Origin: Pseudomonas pohangensis
GTDB taxonomy: Bacteria; Pseudomonadota; Gammaproteobacteria; Pseudomonadales; Pseudomonadaceae
DNA: 64,000 nt
Assembly: GCF_900105995.1 (NCBI RefSeq)
Contig: NZ_LT629785.1
Span: 3,100,001 to 3,164,000, forward strand
Direction: 5' to 3'
Part shown: piece by piece, positions 52,202-61,952 of the stretch
How positions within the stretch are numbered: position 1 is the first letter of the stretch
How the letters are laid out: each line of letters opens with the position of its first letter
Translations under genes and position numbers: made by a program
Notes under the pieces: generated by a model
Seen by the model: only the letters and a program-made list of their open reading frames with translations
The model's database searches: none
Told to the model about the DNA's origin: nothing

Positions 52202-53194
52202 ATGAATGGCAACTTCCAACCGGCCTGGTGGCTGCGCAACCCGCACCTGCAGACACTCTGGAGTGCGTTCTTCCGGCAAGCGCCGCAACTGCAGCGCCAG
52301 CGCGAGCGCCTGTGGCTGGAAGATGGCGATTTCCTTGATCTGGACTGGTACGGCCCGCATACGGCCGAAGCGCCGCTGGTGCTGGTGCTGCACGGCCTGA
52401 CCGGCTCTTCCGGTTCGCATTACGTGCTTGGTCTGCAACAGGCTCTGGCGGCGCAGGGCTGGGCCAGTGTCGGGCTGAACTGGCGCGGCTGTTCCGGAGA
52501 AGCAAACCTGTTGCCGCGCGGCTACCACTCCGGCGTCAGTGAGGACCTGGCCACGGTCATTCGCCACTTGCAGGCGACCCGCCCGATGGCGCCACTGCAT
52601 GCCGTGGGCTATTCACTGGGCGGCAACGTATTGCTCAAGTACCTCGGCGAAACTGCGGAACACTCCGGCCTGCAGGCCGCCGTGGCGGTATCGGTGCCCT
52701 TTCGCCTGGATCAGTGCGCGGACCGCATCGGCATCGGTTTTTCGCGGGTCTATCAGGCACACTTCATGCGCGAATTGCTGGCCTATGTGCGCGACAAGCA
52801 ACAACGCTTTCGCGATGAAGGCCGCCGCGAACCGCTGGCCGCCCTCGAGAATCTCGGCCAGCTGGAAGATATGCGCACCTTCTGGGACTTCGACGGCCGT
52901 GTTACCGCGCCGCTGCACGGCTTTGCCGATGCCGATGACTACTATCGACGCGCGTCCAGCCGCTATTTTCTCGGCGCCATTCGCGTGCGTACCCTGCTGA
53001 TCCAGGCCGCGGATGATCCCTTTGTGTTCCGTCACAGCATTCCGGCAACAGACGAGCTGTCTGCCGGCACCACCCTGGAACTGCATGCCCGCGGCGGCCA
53101 TGTCGGCTTCATCGAGGGCAGCCTGCGCCGCCCCGCCTTTTATCTGGAGCGGCGGATTCCCGCCTGGCTGGCGCAACAGCTGAAAGGCAACTAA
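52202..53194 (+). CDS. YheT-family alpha/beta hydrolase
   Basis: 330 aa from ATG at 52202. Family opening is WWLRNPHLQTLWSAFFR; LHGLTGSSGSHYV is the oxyanion region, VGYSLGGNVLLKYLGE the nucleophile elbow with Ser, and ARGGHVGFIEG the His. YheT/ABHD1-3-type hydrolases act on esters, possibly phospholipids, but the bacterial substrate is unproven. It follows rsmD closely. Confidence 0.93.
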   Translation: MNGNFQPAWWLRNPHLQTLWSAFFRQAPQLQRQRERLWLEDGDFLDLDWYGPHTAEAPLVLVLHGLTGSSGSHYVLGLQQALAAQGWASVGLNWRGCSGEANLLPRGYHSGVSEDLATVIRHLQATRPMAPLHAVGYSLGGNVLLKYLGETAEHSGLQAAVAVSVPFRLDQCADRIGIGFSRVYQAHFMRELLAYVRDKQQRFRDEGRREPLAALENLGQLEDMRTFWDFDGRVTAPLHGFADADDYYRRASSRYFLGAIRVRTLLIQAADDPFVFRHSIPATDELSAGTTLELHARGGHVGFIEGSLRRPAFYLERRIPAWLAQQLKGN

Positions 53195-53283
53195 GACAGG
53201 ACTGATTTATCTGCGCAACCTTGGCCGGGACTGCTTGCTGAGCTAACATCCAGCCCTTCATACCCCCTCGGCAGGACCTTGCG

Positions 53284-53766
53284 ATGAACAGAGTGCTTTA
53301 TCCCGGCACCTTCGACCCCATCACCAAAGGTCATGGAGACCTGATCGAACGTGCTGCTCGACTGTTCGATACAGTGATCATCGCGGTGGCAGCCAGCCCG
53401 AAGAAAAACCCGCTATTCACTCTCGAACAGCGCGTCGAACTGGCCCGTGAAGTGACCAGTCACTTGCCGAATATCGAGGTGGTCGGCTTTTCCACCCTGC
53501 TCGCGCACTTCGCCACCGAACAGAGGGCCAATGTCTTCCTGCGCGGATTGCGCGCGGTATCCGACTTCGAGTACGAATTCCAGCTGGCCAACATGAACCG
53601 CCAGCTGGCGCCGAATGTGGAAAGCATGTTCCTCACGCCCTCCGAAAAATACTCGTACATCTCCTCGACGCTGGTACGCGAAATTGCCGCACTCGGCGGC
53701 GATATCAGCAAGTTCGTGCATCCGGCCGTGGCTGCGGCCCTGGACGAACGCTTCAAGGATCGCTGA
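53284..53766 (+). CDS. coaD: Phosphopantetheine adenylyltransferase CoaD
   Basis: 160 aa. Nucleotidyltransferase motif GTFDPITKGHGD (T/HxGH) at residues 8-19, RGLRAVSDFEYEFQLA in the middle and the YSYISSTLVREIA helix with the ISSTxxR signature. It makes dephospho-CoA from 4'-phosphopantetheine and ATP. Length is standard. Confidence 0.98.
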   Translation: MNRVLYPGTFDPITKGHGDLIERAARLFDTVIIAVAASPKKNPLFTLEQRVELAREVTSHLPNIEVVGFSTLLAHFATEQRANVFLRGLRAVSDFEYEFQLANMNRQLAPNVESMFLTPSEKYSYISSTLVREIAALGGDISKFVHPAVAAALDERFKDR

Positions 53767-53778
53767 ACCCCGCAAGCA

Positions 53779-53803
53779 CACGCCTGGCCGCTATCCGGGC
53801 GTG
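53779..53803 (+). terminator. Possible coaD terminator hairpin
   Basis: CACGCCTGG, seven-base loop, CCGGGCGTG: nine pairs including one T-G wobble, 13 nt after the coaD stop. No U-run follows, so classical intrinsic termination is uncertain. Confidence 0.4.
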
Positions 53804-53883
53804 ACGCAGCGGCCTGTGTTACGGCACAATTCGTCCATCGATAGCCAATAACGTCGTGCCAGATGCATGACGGGAGCCGTTGC

Positions 53884-54135
53884 ATGTCCCTGATCATTAC
53901 CGACGACTGCATCAACTGTGATGTCTGTGAACCCGAATGCCCGAATGCCGCCATTTCCCAGGGCGAGGAGATCTACGAGATCGACCCCAACCTGTGTACC
54001 GAGTGCGTAGGGCACTACGATGAGCCGCAATGCCAACAGGTCTGCCCGGTCGACTGCATCCCGCTCGATGTGAATCACGTCGAAAGCAAGGATGAGCTGA
54101 TGCAGAAATATCTGATTATCTCCGGCAAAGCCTGA
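53884..54135 (+). CDS. YfhL-type 2[4Fe-4S] ferredoxin
   Basis: 83 aa from ATG at 53884, the length of the known P. aeruginosa ferredoxin. Two cluster motifs are visible: CINCDVCEPECP and, after CTECVGHYDEPQC, QQVCPVDCI. The extra residues between the cysteines of the second motif and a C-terminal helix place it in the Alvin-like (YfhL/Fdx) group. It is an electron carrier with unknown partner; the gene is essential in P. aeruginosa, to my recollection. Confidence 0.95.
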   Translation: MSLIITDDCINCDVCEPECPNAAISQGEEIYEIDPNLCTECVGHYDEPQCQQVCPVDCIPLDVNHVESKDELMQKYLIISGKA

Positions 54136-54259
54136 AACCAGGGCCTGTCCGGCCAGCCATATAGGCCCCGCCAAGGTCCAGGGCAGGCTTCAGCCCGGCA
54201 GATTTCGACCTTCAACAGCGGACTGAAGCCCAACCTGCGCCACTGCACCGGCTAACTTG

Positions 54260-55933
54260 ATGAAACGACTGCCCGCGCTGTTTGCCACGCCCCTGCTCAG
54301 TCTCAGCCTGTTGACCCAGGCTGCCGACAGACCCGGGCAAGCCGCAGTGGCCACCGCTCACCCGGCAGCCACCGTGGCCGGGCTGGAAACCCTCGCCGCC
54401 GGTGGCAATGCCTTTGATGCGGCCATTGCCGTTAGCGCCGCACTGGCGGTGGTCGAACCCTATGCATCCGGCCTCGGTGGCGGTGGTTTCTTTCTGCTGC
54501 GCCAGGCTGGCAACAAACCCGCCTATCGCTTTCTCGATGCCCGCGAGCGGGCGCCCCGCGCAGCGCACGCGGACATGTATCGACAGAACCCCGAACAGTC
54601 GCTGAACGGCGCACAAGCAGCAGCCATTCCCGGGTTGCCCGCCGCACTGGTTGATCTGGCGCAACGCTACGGCCGACTGCCCCTGCTGGCCTCGCTGACG
54701 CCGGCGATCCGCCTGGCCGAGGATGGCTTTCCCGTTGATCGCACTTATCAGGAACTCGCCAGCTGGCGCCTGCAGACACTACGTAAAAACCCGGAAAGTG
54801 CGCGGATTTTTCTTGCCCGGGGTGCAGTTCCCGAGCAATACAGCCTGATCCGCCAACCGCAACTGGCGAAGACATTGAAGCGCCTGGCAGCTTACGGTGC
54901 CGCCGGTTTCTACCAGGGCGAAATGGCTGAGCAACTGGTTGCTGGTGTGCGGGCTGGTGGCGGCATCTGGAGCCTGCGCGACCTGGCCGACTATCGGGTG
55001 ATCGAGCGCCAGCCACTGTTGTTCGAGCTGGACGGCCAGCGCCTGCTGATCAGCGCCCCGCCGCCCTCGGCCGGCGGTGTGGCACTGGCGCAAAGTCTGG
55101 GCATGCTGCAACAACTGCCCTGGCAGCAAGCCGAACCCGTACAGCGCACACATCTGGTCATCGAGGTGCTGCGCCGCGCCTACCGTGAGCGCAGTCAGCT
55201 GGGCGACCCTGACTACACTGACAACCCTCTCGAGTCGCTACTCGATACCCGTTATCTGGAGCAGCTGGCCAGGAGCATTGACCCACAGCACGCCACGCCC
55301 AGCAGCAGCCTGCCGCGGGCACCGGCCAGACGCGATGATGAGCAGGCCACGCACTTCAGCCTGATCGACAGCGAGGGCAACGCTGTCGCTGCCACACTGT
55401 CGATCAACCTGCCCTTTGGCGCGGCCTTTACCGTGCCGGAAACCGGCGTGTTGCTGAACGATGCAATGGACAACTTTGCTGCCGACCTGCAAGGCCGGAA
55501 TACCTATGACCTGAGCGCCAACGTTGCCAACGTCATTGCTCCCGGCAAGCGCCCGCTATCCAGCCTGAGCCCGACCTTTATCGAAGGCCCGGACGACTTT
55601 GCTGCTTTCGGCACGTCGGGCGGCAGCCGCATTCCGAGCACGCTGCTGCTGGCCATACTGCAATATCTGGACAGGCAGCCTATTGCCAGCTGGACCTCGG
55701 CACCCCGCTTTCATCAACAGTACTTGCCGGACAAACTCGAGTACGAACCGAGCGCGTTCAGTGCGACGCAGACAGACCAACTGAAAGCTCGCGGGCATCA
55801 CCCGGAGATGCTTGACAGGCGTTATGGCAACCAGCAGGTGTTGCGCTGGAGCAAAACGGATAACCGGGTGGAAGTCGCCAGCGACCCCCGCGGAGGCGGA
55901 CTGGCCGCAACCCTGCCAGCAACCACAGAGTAG
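54260..55933 (+). CDS. ggt: Gamma-glutamyltransferase
   Basis: 557 aa from ATG at 54260 (a TTG one codon upstream is possible). A signal peptide (about 1-22, ending LTQAA) targets the periplasm. The proenzyme is cleaved before Thr364 in ATHFSLID, making that Thr the N-terminal nucleophile; ASGLGGGGFFLL, NLPFGAAFTV and FGTSGGSRIPST are further family motifs. It hydrolyses or transfers the gamma-glutamyl group of glutathione. Pseudomonads often carry more than one ggt, so this may be one paralog. Confidence 0.94.
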   Translation: MKRLPALFATPLLSLSLLTQAADRPGQAAVATAHPAATVAGLETLAAGGNAFDAAIAVSAALAVVEPYASGLGGGGFFLLRQAGNKPAYRFLDARERAPRAAHADMYRQNPEQSLNGAQAAAIPGLPAALVDLAQRYGRLPLLASLTPAIRLAEDGFPVDRTYQELASWRLQTLRKNPESARIFLARGAVPEQYSLIRQPQLAKTLKRLAAYGAAGFYQGEMAEQLVAGVRAGGGIWSLRDLADYRVIERQPLLFELDGQRLLISAPPPSAGGVALAQSLGMLQQLPWQQAEPVQRTHLVIEVLRRAYRERSQLGDPDYTDNPLESLLDTRYLEQLARSIDPQHATPSSSLPRAPARRDDEQATHFSLIDSEGNAVAATLSINLPFGAAFTVPETGVLLNDAMDNFAADLQGRNTYDLSANVANVIAPGKRPLSSLSPTFIEGPDDFAAFGTSGGSRIPSTLLLAILQYLDRQPIASWTSAPRFHQQYLPDKLEYEPSAFSATQTDQLKARGHHPEMLDRRYGNQQVLRWSKTDNRVEVASDPRGGGLAATLPATTE

Positions 55934-55999
55934 CGGTCACGCTCAGCGTCCTGATGGGCGCCGAGGGCAGGCACGCCAGCCAGCCGGACCGGCAAGCCT

Positions 56000-57853
56000 T
56001 CAGTCGAAAAAAATCAGTTGCTTGTCTTCGGCGAGTATCTCGCGCAGCGCTCCCACGAACTGACTGTCCGGGCTGCGGCTCAGCAGCAGAACGTTGCGCA
56101 AGCTCTGGATAATGCGGCCGGCATAGCCCAGATCGTTCATCAATGAACTGGCCTGATCACCGCTCAGGCGCGCACTGCGCACCTCGGCAAAGACCCTGTC
56201 GCGGAAGTCACCGTCATACTTGGCTGCAGCCTCGTCGAACAGCTGCACGCGCTCGCTCCAGGCTTCCCGGGGCACATCGAGCTGACTGATCTCGCGAATT
56301 TCCTGCAGCATGGAAATAATATGCCGGCGCAACTCGACGTACTCCTGACGGATCATGGCGTCGTCGCCGCGCAGATAGAAGCCGAGATTTTTCTGCAGAT
56401 GCTTGGCGTCCTTTACGGCATCCACCAACTCCATTGCCGCGCGCTGACATCCCAGCCAGAAGGCTCGTTGCGGTTGATCCAGCTCGATATCCAGGCGACT
56501 CATGAAGGTCAGCAAATCACTGTAAACGCCTTTAATATGCAGCTGATACAGCTGGCCAGCTTCAGTTTCCTGAAGCCTGGGCTTGGCATTGAGCAGCGCC
56601 GGATCGGGGTGCCTGAGATTCAACTGGTCGACCGGAAGAAACAGCGCATGGCAAATTACTTCCAGACTAAGGCGGCCCATGTGCTGCAGCTCGTGCAGCA
56701 CTGCCCTGACCGCCGTATCCGCAGAGGCCAGCGCGCTTTCATCGAGGTAACGTGCCCTTGTCGGCTGCACTTCCTGGTGCGCCAGATCGGTAATCAGAAC
56801 TGCCGGCTCTAGCTGGTCAGGCAGCCGGCGCTCAAGGAATGCTGCCAGACGGTCACGCAAGGGCCAGAACAGTGCGACACCCATCGCATTGAACAGGCTG
56901 TGGAATATGGCCAGCTCGATGAGCAGATTGCCTCTATAGCCAATATCATCCGCAAGCCAGTAAACCACTGCAGAAATAGGCGCCAGCAATGCCAGTGCCA
57001 ACACTCCGCTACTCACATTGAACAGCACATGGGCCAGCGCCAGTCGCTGCCCGGCCCGCGCACCACCCACGGCGCCAATGATCGCAGTGATAGTAGTGCC
57101 CACGTTGGAACCGATGGCCAGCGCGAAGCCCTGTTCGATAGCCAGATGACCGCCGCCCAGTGCAGTCAGGATCAGCATCAGGGTAGCGTGACTCGACTGC
57201 AGCAAAACCGTGATCAGAATACCGATAGCGGCGTACAGCAACTGGCCTGCTATGCCCGACACCTGGTACTGCAACGGATCAAAATTGCCGGCGAGGGTGG
57301 AAAAGCCATCGCGCATCTGGTCGATGCCGAGAAACAGGAAGGCGATACCCATGGCAACCCGCCCGACCGCCTGCCCACGTTGACCGGTAAAGTTACCCAG
57401 CACCCCGAACACCAGAAAAGGCAGCGCAATCGGACTAAGACTTACCTTTTGCCCGGCCAGCGCCAGCAGCCAGATGCCGCTGGTAGTGCCCAGATTGGCG
57501 CCGAAGACAATCGCGATACCGGCAGCCAGGGTAATCAGCCCGGTACTGATAAAGGCGATGGTCAGTAGCGAAACCAGTGAACTGGATTGCACCAGTGCAG
57601 TAGAAATGATGCCGAACAGCAGGCTTTTGAATGGACTGGCGGTACTCTTCGCCAGCACCCGCTCCAGCTTGCCGCCGGTCAGCAGGCGCAAGCCCTCTTC
57701 CAGACATTGCATGCCAAACAGAAAGAGCGCCAGCCCGGCACAGAGCGCCAGCCAGCCCGGACTATAGAAGAAACTCAGGGCCAGCAGGCCAAACAGAAAA
57801 ATCCAGACGTGGGAACGCCAGCGCAAGGCTGTCTGGTGTTTGGTGTCAGCCAC
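56000..57853 (-). CDS. Na/Pi cotransporter family protein with PhoU-like domain
   Basis: 617 aa. About eight membrane helices fill residues 15-330, with two inverted Na_Pi repeats carrying the QSS motif (VQSSSLVSLLTI near 107 and LQSSHATLMLIL near 217). The C-terminal 240 residues are a helical PhoU-like domain. Relatives (YjbB/NptA) move phosphate with sodium; direction and physiological role vary. It converges on ggt with about 65 bp between stops. Confidence 0.92.
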   Translation of the reverse strand: MADTKHQTALRWRSHVWIFLFGLLALSFFYSPGWLALCAGLALFLFGMQCLEEGLRLLTGGKLERVLAKSTASPFKSLLFGIISTALVQSSSLVSLLTIAFISTGLITLAAGIAIVFGANLGTTSGIWLLALAGQKVSLSPIALPFLVFGVLGNFTGQRGQAVGRVAMGIAFLFLGIDQMRDGFSTLAGNFDPLQYQVSGIAGQLLYAAIGILITVLLQSSHATLMLILTALGGGHLAIEQGFALAIGSNVGTTITAIIGAVGGARAGQRLALAHVLFNVSSGVLALALLAPISAVVYWLADDIGYRGNLLIELAIFHSLFNAMGVALFWPLRDRLAAFLERRLPDQLEPAVLITDLAHQEVQPTRARYLDESALASADTAVRAVLHELQHMGRLSLEVICHALFLPVDQLNLRHPDPALLNAKPRLQETEAGQLYQLHIKGVYSDLLTFMSRLDIELDQPQRAFWLGCQRAAMELVDAVKDAKHLQKNLGFYLRGDDAMIRQEYVELRRHIISMLQEIREISQLDVPREAWSERVQLFDEAAAKYDGDFRDRVFAEVRSARLSGDQASSLMNDLGYAGRIIQSLRNVLLLSRSPDSQFVGALREILAEDKQLIFFD

Positions 57854-57864
57854 TCTTTATTTTT

Positions 57865-58239
57865 TCATTTCTGAAAATTTGAATTACTTGAATCGCAACC
57901 TAAGCAACGAACAAATGCCTCTCGCATTGGATCCCCAATAAGGGACTGGGCTGACTCGCCAACATTTCCTCCCATTAGACTAAACGGGTAACTTACTATA
58001 AAGGCTGCACTTCCAATTATTGTCGCTGCAATCAACAACGGACGCGCTATCAAAAGATCACCCATCATTACGAAACCGTTAGGTGCGTCTGCGGTATAAA
58101 TAGTGCTACCGCTAACATTTTGGTGGTTATCCATAGTCGTGGCACTTCCACCTTGCTCCATTTCTTCTGCCTTTACAGGCAAGGTCAGCAAGACAGTGGA
58201 AAATGCCAGAACAGCAGCAGTTGTGCGAAACAGATTCAT
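57865..58239 (-). CDS. Small exported membrane-associated protein, unknown function
   Basis: 124 aa. A signal peptide (about 1-24, ending LPVKA) is followed by a polar linker, one hydrophobic helix (LLIAATIIGSAAFIVSYPF) and a C-terminal GGNVGESAQSLI and FVRCLGC motif. I recall similar short proteins in many pseudomonads, sometimes mislabelled as multidrug transporters, but nothing in the sequence supports transport. AAGGAA precedes the ATG. Base composition is noticeably more AT-rich than neighbours, hinting at transfer or weak selection. Confidence 0.75.
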   Translation of the reverse strand: MNLFRTTAAVLAFSTVLLTLPVKAEEMEQGGSATTMDNHQNVSGSTIYTADAPNGFVMMGDLLIARPLLIAATIIGSAAFIVSYPFSLMGGNVGESAQSLIGDPMREAFVRCLGCDSSNSNFQK

Positions 58240-58275
58240 GAAAGCATTCCTTTCAGCAAGTTGACTGTGTGTCTA

Positions 58276-58303
58276 ACTATAACAGCGCGTTACGATTTGT
58301 CAG
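58276..58303 (-). promoter_or_regulatory. Sigma-70-type promoter of the small exported protein gene
   Basis: On the minus strand, CTGACA (58303-58298), 16-nt spacer, TATAGT (58281-58276), 36 nt upstream of the ATG. Each box has one mismatch to the consensus (TTGACA/TATAAT). It is one of the better housekeeping-type promoters in the window. Confidence 0.6.
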
Positions 58304-58416
58304 TCTGATTGCCAACAACTGTCGTATTTTTTGCCAACATCCCCACGAAATCAATTAACTACGGCATGCACTTAAACGCGTTATCAAGCATAAACGCCTG
58401 ATCAGCGCAGCTGATA

Positions 58417-59229
58417 TCAACGCTGGCAACGTGGGCAATACACACTGGAGCGCTGCCCCAGACGCACCTCACGCAAACTGCCACCACAGTTCTTGCAGAA
58501 CTCCCCGCCCCGCCCATAGACAAACAGTTCCTGCTGGAAATAGCCCGGCTGGCCATCGCCACCGACAAAGTCACGCAGGGTGGTGCCGCCACGCTCGATG
58601 GCATAAGCCAGAATGCGTTTGATTTCGTCAGCCAGCCGCATGTAGCGTGCGCGGGAAATGGAACCTGCTTCGCGCCGCGGATCAATACCGGCGGCAAACA
58701 GCGCCTCACTGGCGTAGATATTGCCTACCCCGACAACCACCGCGTTATCCATGATGAACGGTTTGACCGCCATGCTGCGACCACGGGAGCACTGATACAG
58801 CCGCTGCCCGCCAAAGGTATCCGACAACGGCTCCGGACCAAGATTGCGCAGCAGCTCATGCTGCAGCGGATCACTGCTCCAGAGCAGCGCGCCAAAGCGT
58901 CGCGGGTCGGTATAGCGCAGCGCCAGGCCTGACTCCAGTTCGATATCGACATGTTCATGTTTGGCAACCGGCGCACCACAGGGCACCAGCCGCAAGTTGC
59001 CCGACATGCCCAGATGACTGATCAGGGTGCCGCTTTGCGCCTGCAGCAACAGATACTTCGCGCGGCGCTGCACTTGCACGAAACGCTGCCCCGATAGCCG
59101 GACGTCCAGATCCTCGGGGATCGGCCAGCGCAACCGCCGCTCACGCACGATGACCCGGCTGACCCGTACGCCTTCCAGATAAGGCGCGATGCCGCGCCGG
59201 GTGGTTTCTACTTCGGGTAATTCGGGCAT
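58417..59229 (-). CDS. mutM: Formamidopyrimidine-DNA glycosylase
   Basis: 270 aa from ATG at 59229, required because the mature enzyme starts PELPEVE: Pro2 is the Schiff-base nucleophile and Glu3 the acid. The beta-hairpin lysine is in RRAKYLLL, the H2TH region in NIYASEALFAAGI, and the C-terminal zinc finger is CKNCGGSLRE...YCPRC (58420-58500 region). It removes 8-oxoguanine and nicks the abasic site. It is divergent from rlmI. Confidence 0.98.
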   Translation of the reverse strand: MPELPEVETTRRGIAPYLEGVRVSRVIVRERRLRWPIPEDLDVRLSGQRFVQVQRRAKYLLLQAQSGTLISHLGMSGNLRLVPCGAPVAKHEHVDIELESGLALRYTDPRRFGALLWSSDPLQHELLRNLGPEPLSDTFGGQRLYQCSRGRSMAVKPFIMDNAVVVGVGNIYASEALFAAGIDPRREAGSISRARYMRLADEIKRILAYAIERGGTTLRDFVGGDGQPGYFQQELFVYGRGGEFCKNCGGSLREVRLGQRSSVYCPRCQR

Positions 59230-59356
59230 GCCGCTGTTCTGTCTGGGCCAAAGCGGACAACTTAGCAGGAATCCCCCTGTACCTGCGAGCCGCCGGCGCA
59301 AGCGCCCGGGTTGTCGGGACGGGTATACTTGTCGCCTTATTTTCCGGAGTCATCCC

Positions 59357-60553
59357 ATGTCCCTGCCCAGCCTGCGCCTCAAAGCCAATGCCGACCGCCG
59401 CCTGCGTGCCGGCCACTTGTGGATCTACAGCAATGAAATCGACGTTGCTGTCAGCCCTCTCGGCGGGTTTGCCGCCGGCAGTCAGGCCATCCTCGAAGCC
59501 AGTGGCGGCAAGCCGCTGGGCATCGTCGCCATGAGCCCGCAAAACCTTATCTGCGCCCGCCTGCTGTCCCGTGATACCAGCCATATGCTGGACAAGTCGC
59601 TTCTGGTGCATCGCCTTCAGGTTGCCTTGTCGCTACGCGAGCGACTCTTCGACAAGCCGTTTTACCGCCTTGCCTTCGGTGACTCCGACCTGCTGCCCGG
59701 GTTGGTGGTCGACCGTTTTGGCGACATTCTGGTGGTGCAGCTGGCCTCGGCGACCATGGAGCAACTCAAGGACGAAGTGATTGCCGCGCTGGTGCAGGTA
59801 CTCAAGCCCAGCGGCATTCTGTTCAAGAATGACTCCGCTGCACGCGATGCTGAAGGCCTCGAGCGCTACGTCAGCACGGCCTTCGGCGAGGTGCCGGAGT
59901 GGGTCGCCCTGGAAGAAAACGGGGTGAAATTCGAAGCACCGGTACTGCAAGGGCAGAAGACCGGCTGGTTCTACGACCACCGCATGAATCGCGCGCGGCT
60001 TGCCCCTTATGTAAAGGGCAAGCGCGTGCTTGATCTGTTCAGCTACATCGGTGGCTGGGGTGTGCAGGCCGCCGCCTTCGGCGCCAGTGAAGTAATGTGC
60101 GTGGATGCCTCGGCCTTTGCCCTGGATGGCGTCGAGCGCAATGCCGCCCTGAACGGACTGGCCGAAAAAATGACCTGTGTCGAGGGTGATGCTTTTGAAG
60201 CCCTGAAGGAATTGAAAGCCGCCGAAGAACGCTTCGATGTGATCATCACCGACCCGCCCGCCTTCATCAAACGCAAGAAGGACCTGAAAAACGGCGAAGC
60301 GGCCTACCGCAGACTCAATGAGCAAGCCATGCGCCTGCTCAGCAAGGACGGCATCCTGGTCAGCGCCAGCTGCTCCATGCACCTGCCCGAAGACGACCTG
60401 CAGAACATCCTGCTGACCAGCGCCCGCCATCTGGATCGCAATATCCAGCTGCTCGAACGCGGCAGCCAGGGTCCCGATCACCCGGTACACCCGGCCATTG
60501 CCGAGACCCGCTATATCAAAAGCCTGACCTGCCGGTTACTGCCTAACAGCTAA
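59357..60553 (+). CDS. rlmI: Class I SAM rRNA methyltransferase, RlmI-like
   Basis: 398 aa from ATG at 59357; the extension into the mutM 5' region is rejected. An N-terminal PUA domain (about 1-80, RRLRAGHLWIYSNEI), a central domain, and a C-terminal methyltransferase domain with VLDLFSYIGGWGVQAAAFGA and the catalytic TDPPAF and SCSMHL motifs. RlmI makes m5C1962 in 23S rRNA in E. coli; the same specificity is likely here. It ends in a hairpin terminator. Confidence 0.92.
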   Translation: MSLPSLRLKANADRRLRAGHLWIYSNEIDVAVSPLGGFAAGSQAILEASGGKPLGIVAMSPQNLICARLLSRDTSHMLDKSLLVHRLQVALSLRERLFDKPFYRLAFGDSDLLPGLVVDRFGDILVVQLASATMEQLKDEVIAALVQVLKPSGILFKNDSAARDAEGLERYVSTAFGEVPEWVALEENGVKFEAPVLQGQKTGWFYDHRMNRARLAPYVKGKRVLDLFSYIGGWGVQAAAFGASEVMCVDASAFALDGVERNAALNGLAEKMTCVEGDAFEALKELKAAEERFDVIITDPPAFIKRKKDLKNGEAAYRRLNEQAMRLLSKDGILVSASCSMHLPEDDLQNILLTSARHLDRNIQLLERGSQGPDHPVHPAIAETRYIKSLTCRLLPNS

Positions 60554-60560
60554 ACCGGGC

Positions 60561-60605
60561 ACGCACCTGCCGGATCCGGATATTTTTCCGCAGGTGCGTC
60601 TTTCC
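60561..60605 (+). terminator. Probable rlmI terminator
   Basis: ACGCACCTGC pairs with GCAGGTGCGT across a 19-base loop, giving a perfect 10-bp stem 8 nt after the stop, followed by CTTTCCCC. The loop itself contains the palindrome CGGATCCG. The U-tract is weak. Confidence 0.6.
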
Positions 60606-60805
60606 CCTGCCTCACAAGCCGGCTGGCCAAATCCGGTTTATCAACTAAGCTTCCCTAGTGCGTCGGGTTTTTCGCTTTCTGACAATGGGCAAAATCTGCA
60701 TTCGCCATAGCTCGTCAGATATCAGCCAGTACCTGCGCCCGACAACATCCCGTAAATTCAAAAATCACGCACCGGATCGCGCCGAGTGTCACGTTAGGGA
60801 GTCTT

Positions 60806-61924
60806 ATGGCTGATCAGGCTGGTGATAAAGCGTTCCTGCAATTCACCCACGTGAAGAAGACTTACGACCACAAGACACTGGTGGTCAAGGACTTCAACCT
60901 GCAGGTAGCCAAGGGGGAATTCATCACCCTGCTAGGCCCTTCCGGCTCGGGCAAGACCACCTGCCTGATGATGCTCGCCGGCTTTGAAGACGTTACCAGC
61001 GGCGAAATTCTCATCAATGGCCGCTCCGTTACCAGCATTGCACCTTACGCGCGCAACATCGGCATGGTGTTTCAGCAATACGCACTGTTCCCGCACATGA
61101 CTATCCGCGAAAACCTTGCGTACCCGCTGAAGATCCGCAAGCAAAGCAAACCGGAGATACAGCGCAAGGTCGATGAATACCTCGCGCTGGTTGAGCTGCA
61201 GGACTTCGGCGGCCGTTATCCCGGCCAGCTCTCTGGCGGCCAGCGCCAGCGTGTCGCCCTGGCCCGCGCGCTGATCTTTGCACCGGATATCGTGCTGATG
61301 GATGAGCCCCTCGGCGCCCTGGACAAGAAGCTCCGCGAACAGATGCAGTTCGAGATCAAGCGCCTGCATGAGCAACTCGGCTTCACCGTGATCTACGTAA
61401 CCCACGACCAGACCGAAGCGCTGACCATGTCCGATCGTATTGCCGTATTCAACAACGGCGAAGTCCAGCAGTGCGCAGCGCCGAATGTGTTGTACGAGCG
61501 CCCGGCCAATCTGTTTGTCGCCGACTTCATCGGTGAGAGCAACAAGCTACCCGGCGTGATCGAATCCGTAGGTGACGAACTGGTGACGGTACGGTTGGAC
61601 AGCGGCGCACAAGTCAGTGCCCTGAAGGCCAACTGCGATCAGGTCGGCCAACCCACGACAGTATCGATTCGCCCGGAAAAGCTCACTTTTACCGATCACC
61701 TCGGCAAAGCCGGCAATCAGGTGCAGGCACGCTTTATCGTCCGCCACTATGTCGGCGAATACATTCGCTACCATTTCCAGACCGCCGATGGGTGCGAGCT
61801 GGTGGTAAAGAATCTGAACGACAGTTCAGCACCGCAACTCAGCGCCAAGGATGAAGTCGCCCTGGCTTGGCTCCCGCAAGACAGCCAGGCGCTGGATGTT
61901 CGACCGGACACCCCGGTGTCCTAA
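60806..61924 (+). CDS. Polyamine-type ABC transporter ATP-binding protein
   Basis: 372 aa. Walker A GPSGSGKTT near residue 47, Q loop, signature LSGGQRQRV, Walker B IVLMDEPLGALD and His switch YVTHDQ. A C-terminal TOBE domain (about 285-360) gives the PotA/CysA importer architecture. It leads an operon with a binding protein and a permease. The cluster resembles PotABCD-type systems for putrescine or spermidine, but related systems carry other cations or aminoethylphosphonate, so no symbol is given. Confidence 0.93.
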   Translation: MADQAGDKAFLQFTHVKKTYDHKTLVVKDFNLQVAKGEFITLLGPSGSGKTTCLMMLAGFEDVTSGEILINGRSVTSIAPYARNIGMVFQQYALFPHMTIRENLAYPLKIRKQSKPEIQRKVDEYLALVELQDFGGRYPGQLSGGQRQRVALARALIFAPDIVLMDEPLGALDKKLREQMQFEIKRLHEQLGFTVIYVTHDQTEALTMSDRIAVFNNGEVQQCAAPNVLYERPANLFVADFIGESNKLPGVIESVGDELVTVRLDSGAQVSALKANCDQVGQPTTVSIRPEKLTFTDHLGKAGNQVQARFIVRHYVGEYIRYHFQTADGCELVVKNLNDSSAPQLSAKDEVALAWLPQDSQALDVRPDTPVS

Positions 61925-61952
61925 TAACACTCGCAAACCCAGGAGCAAAACC

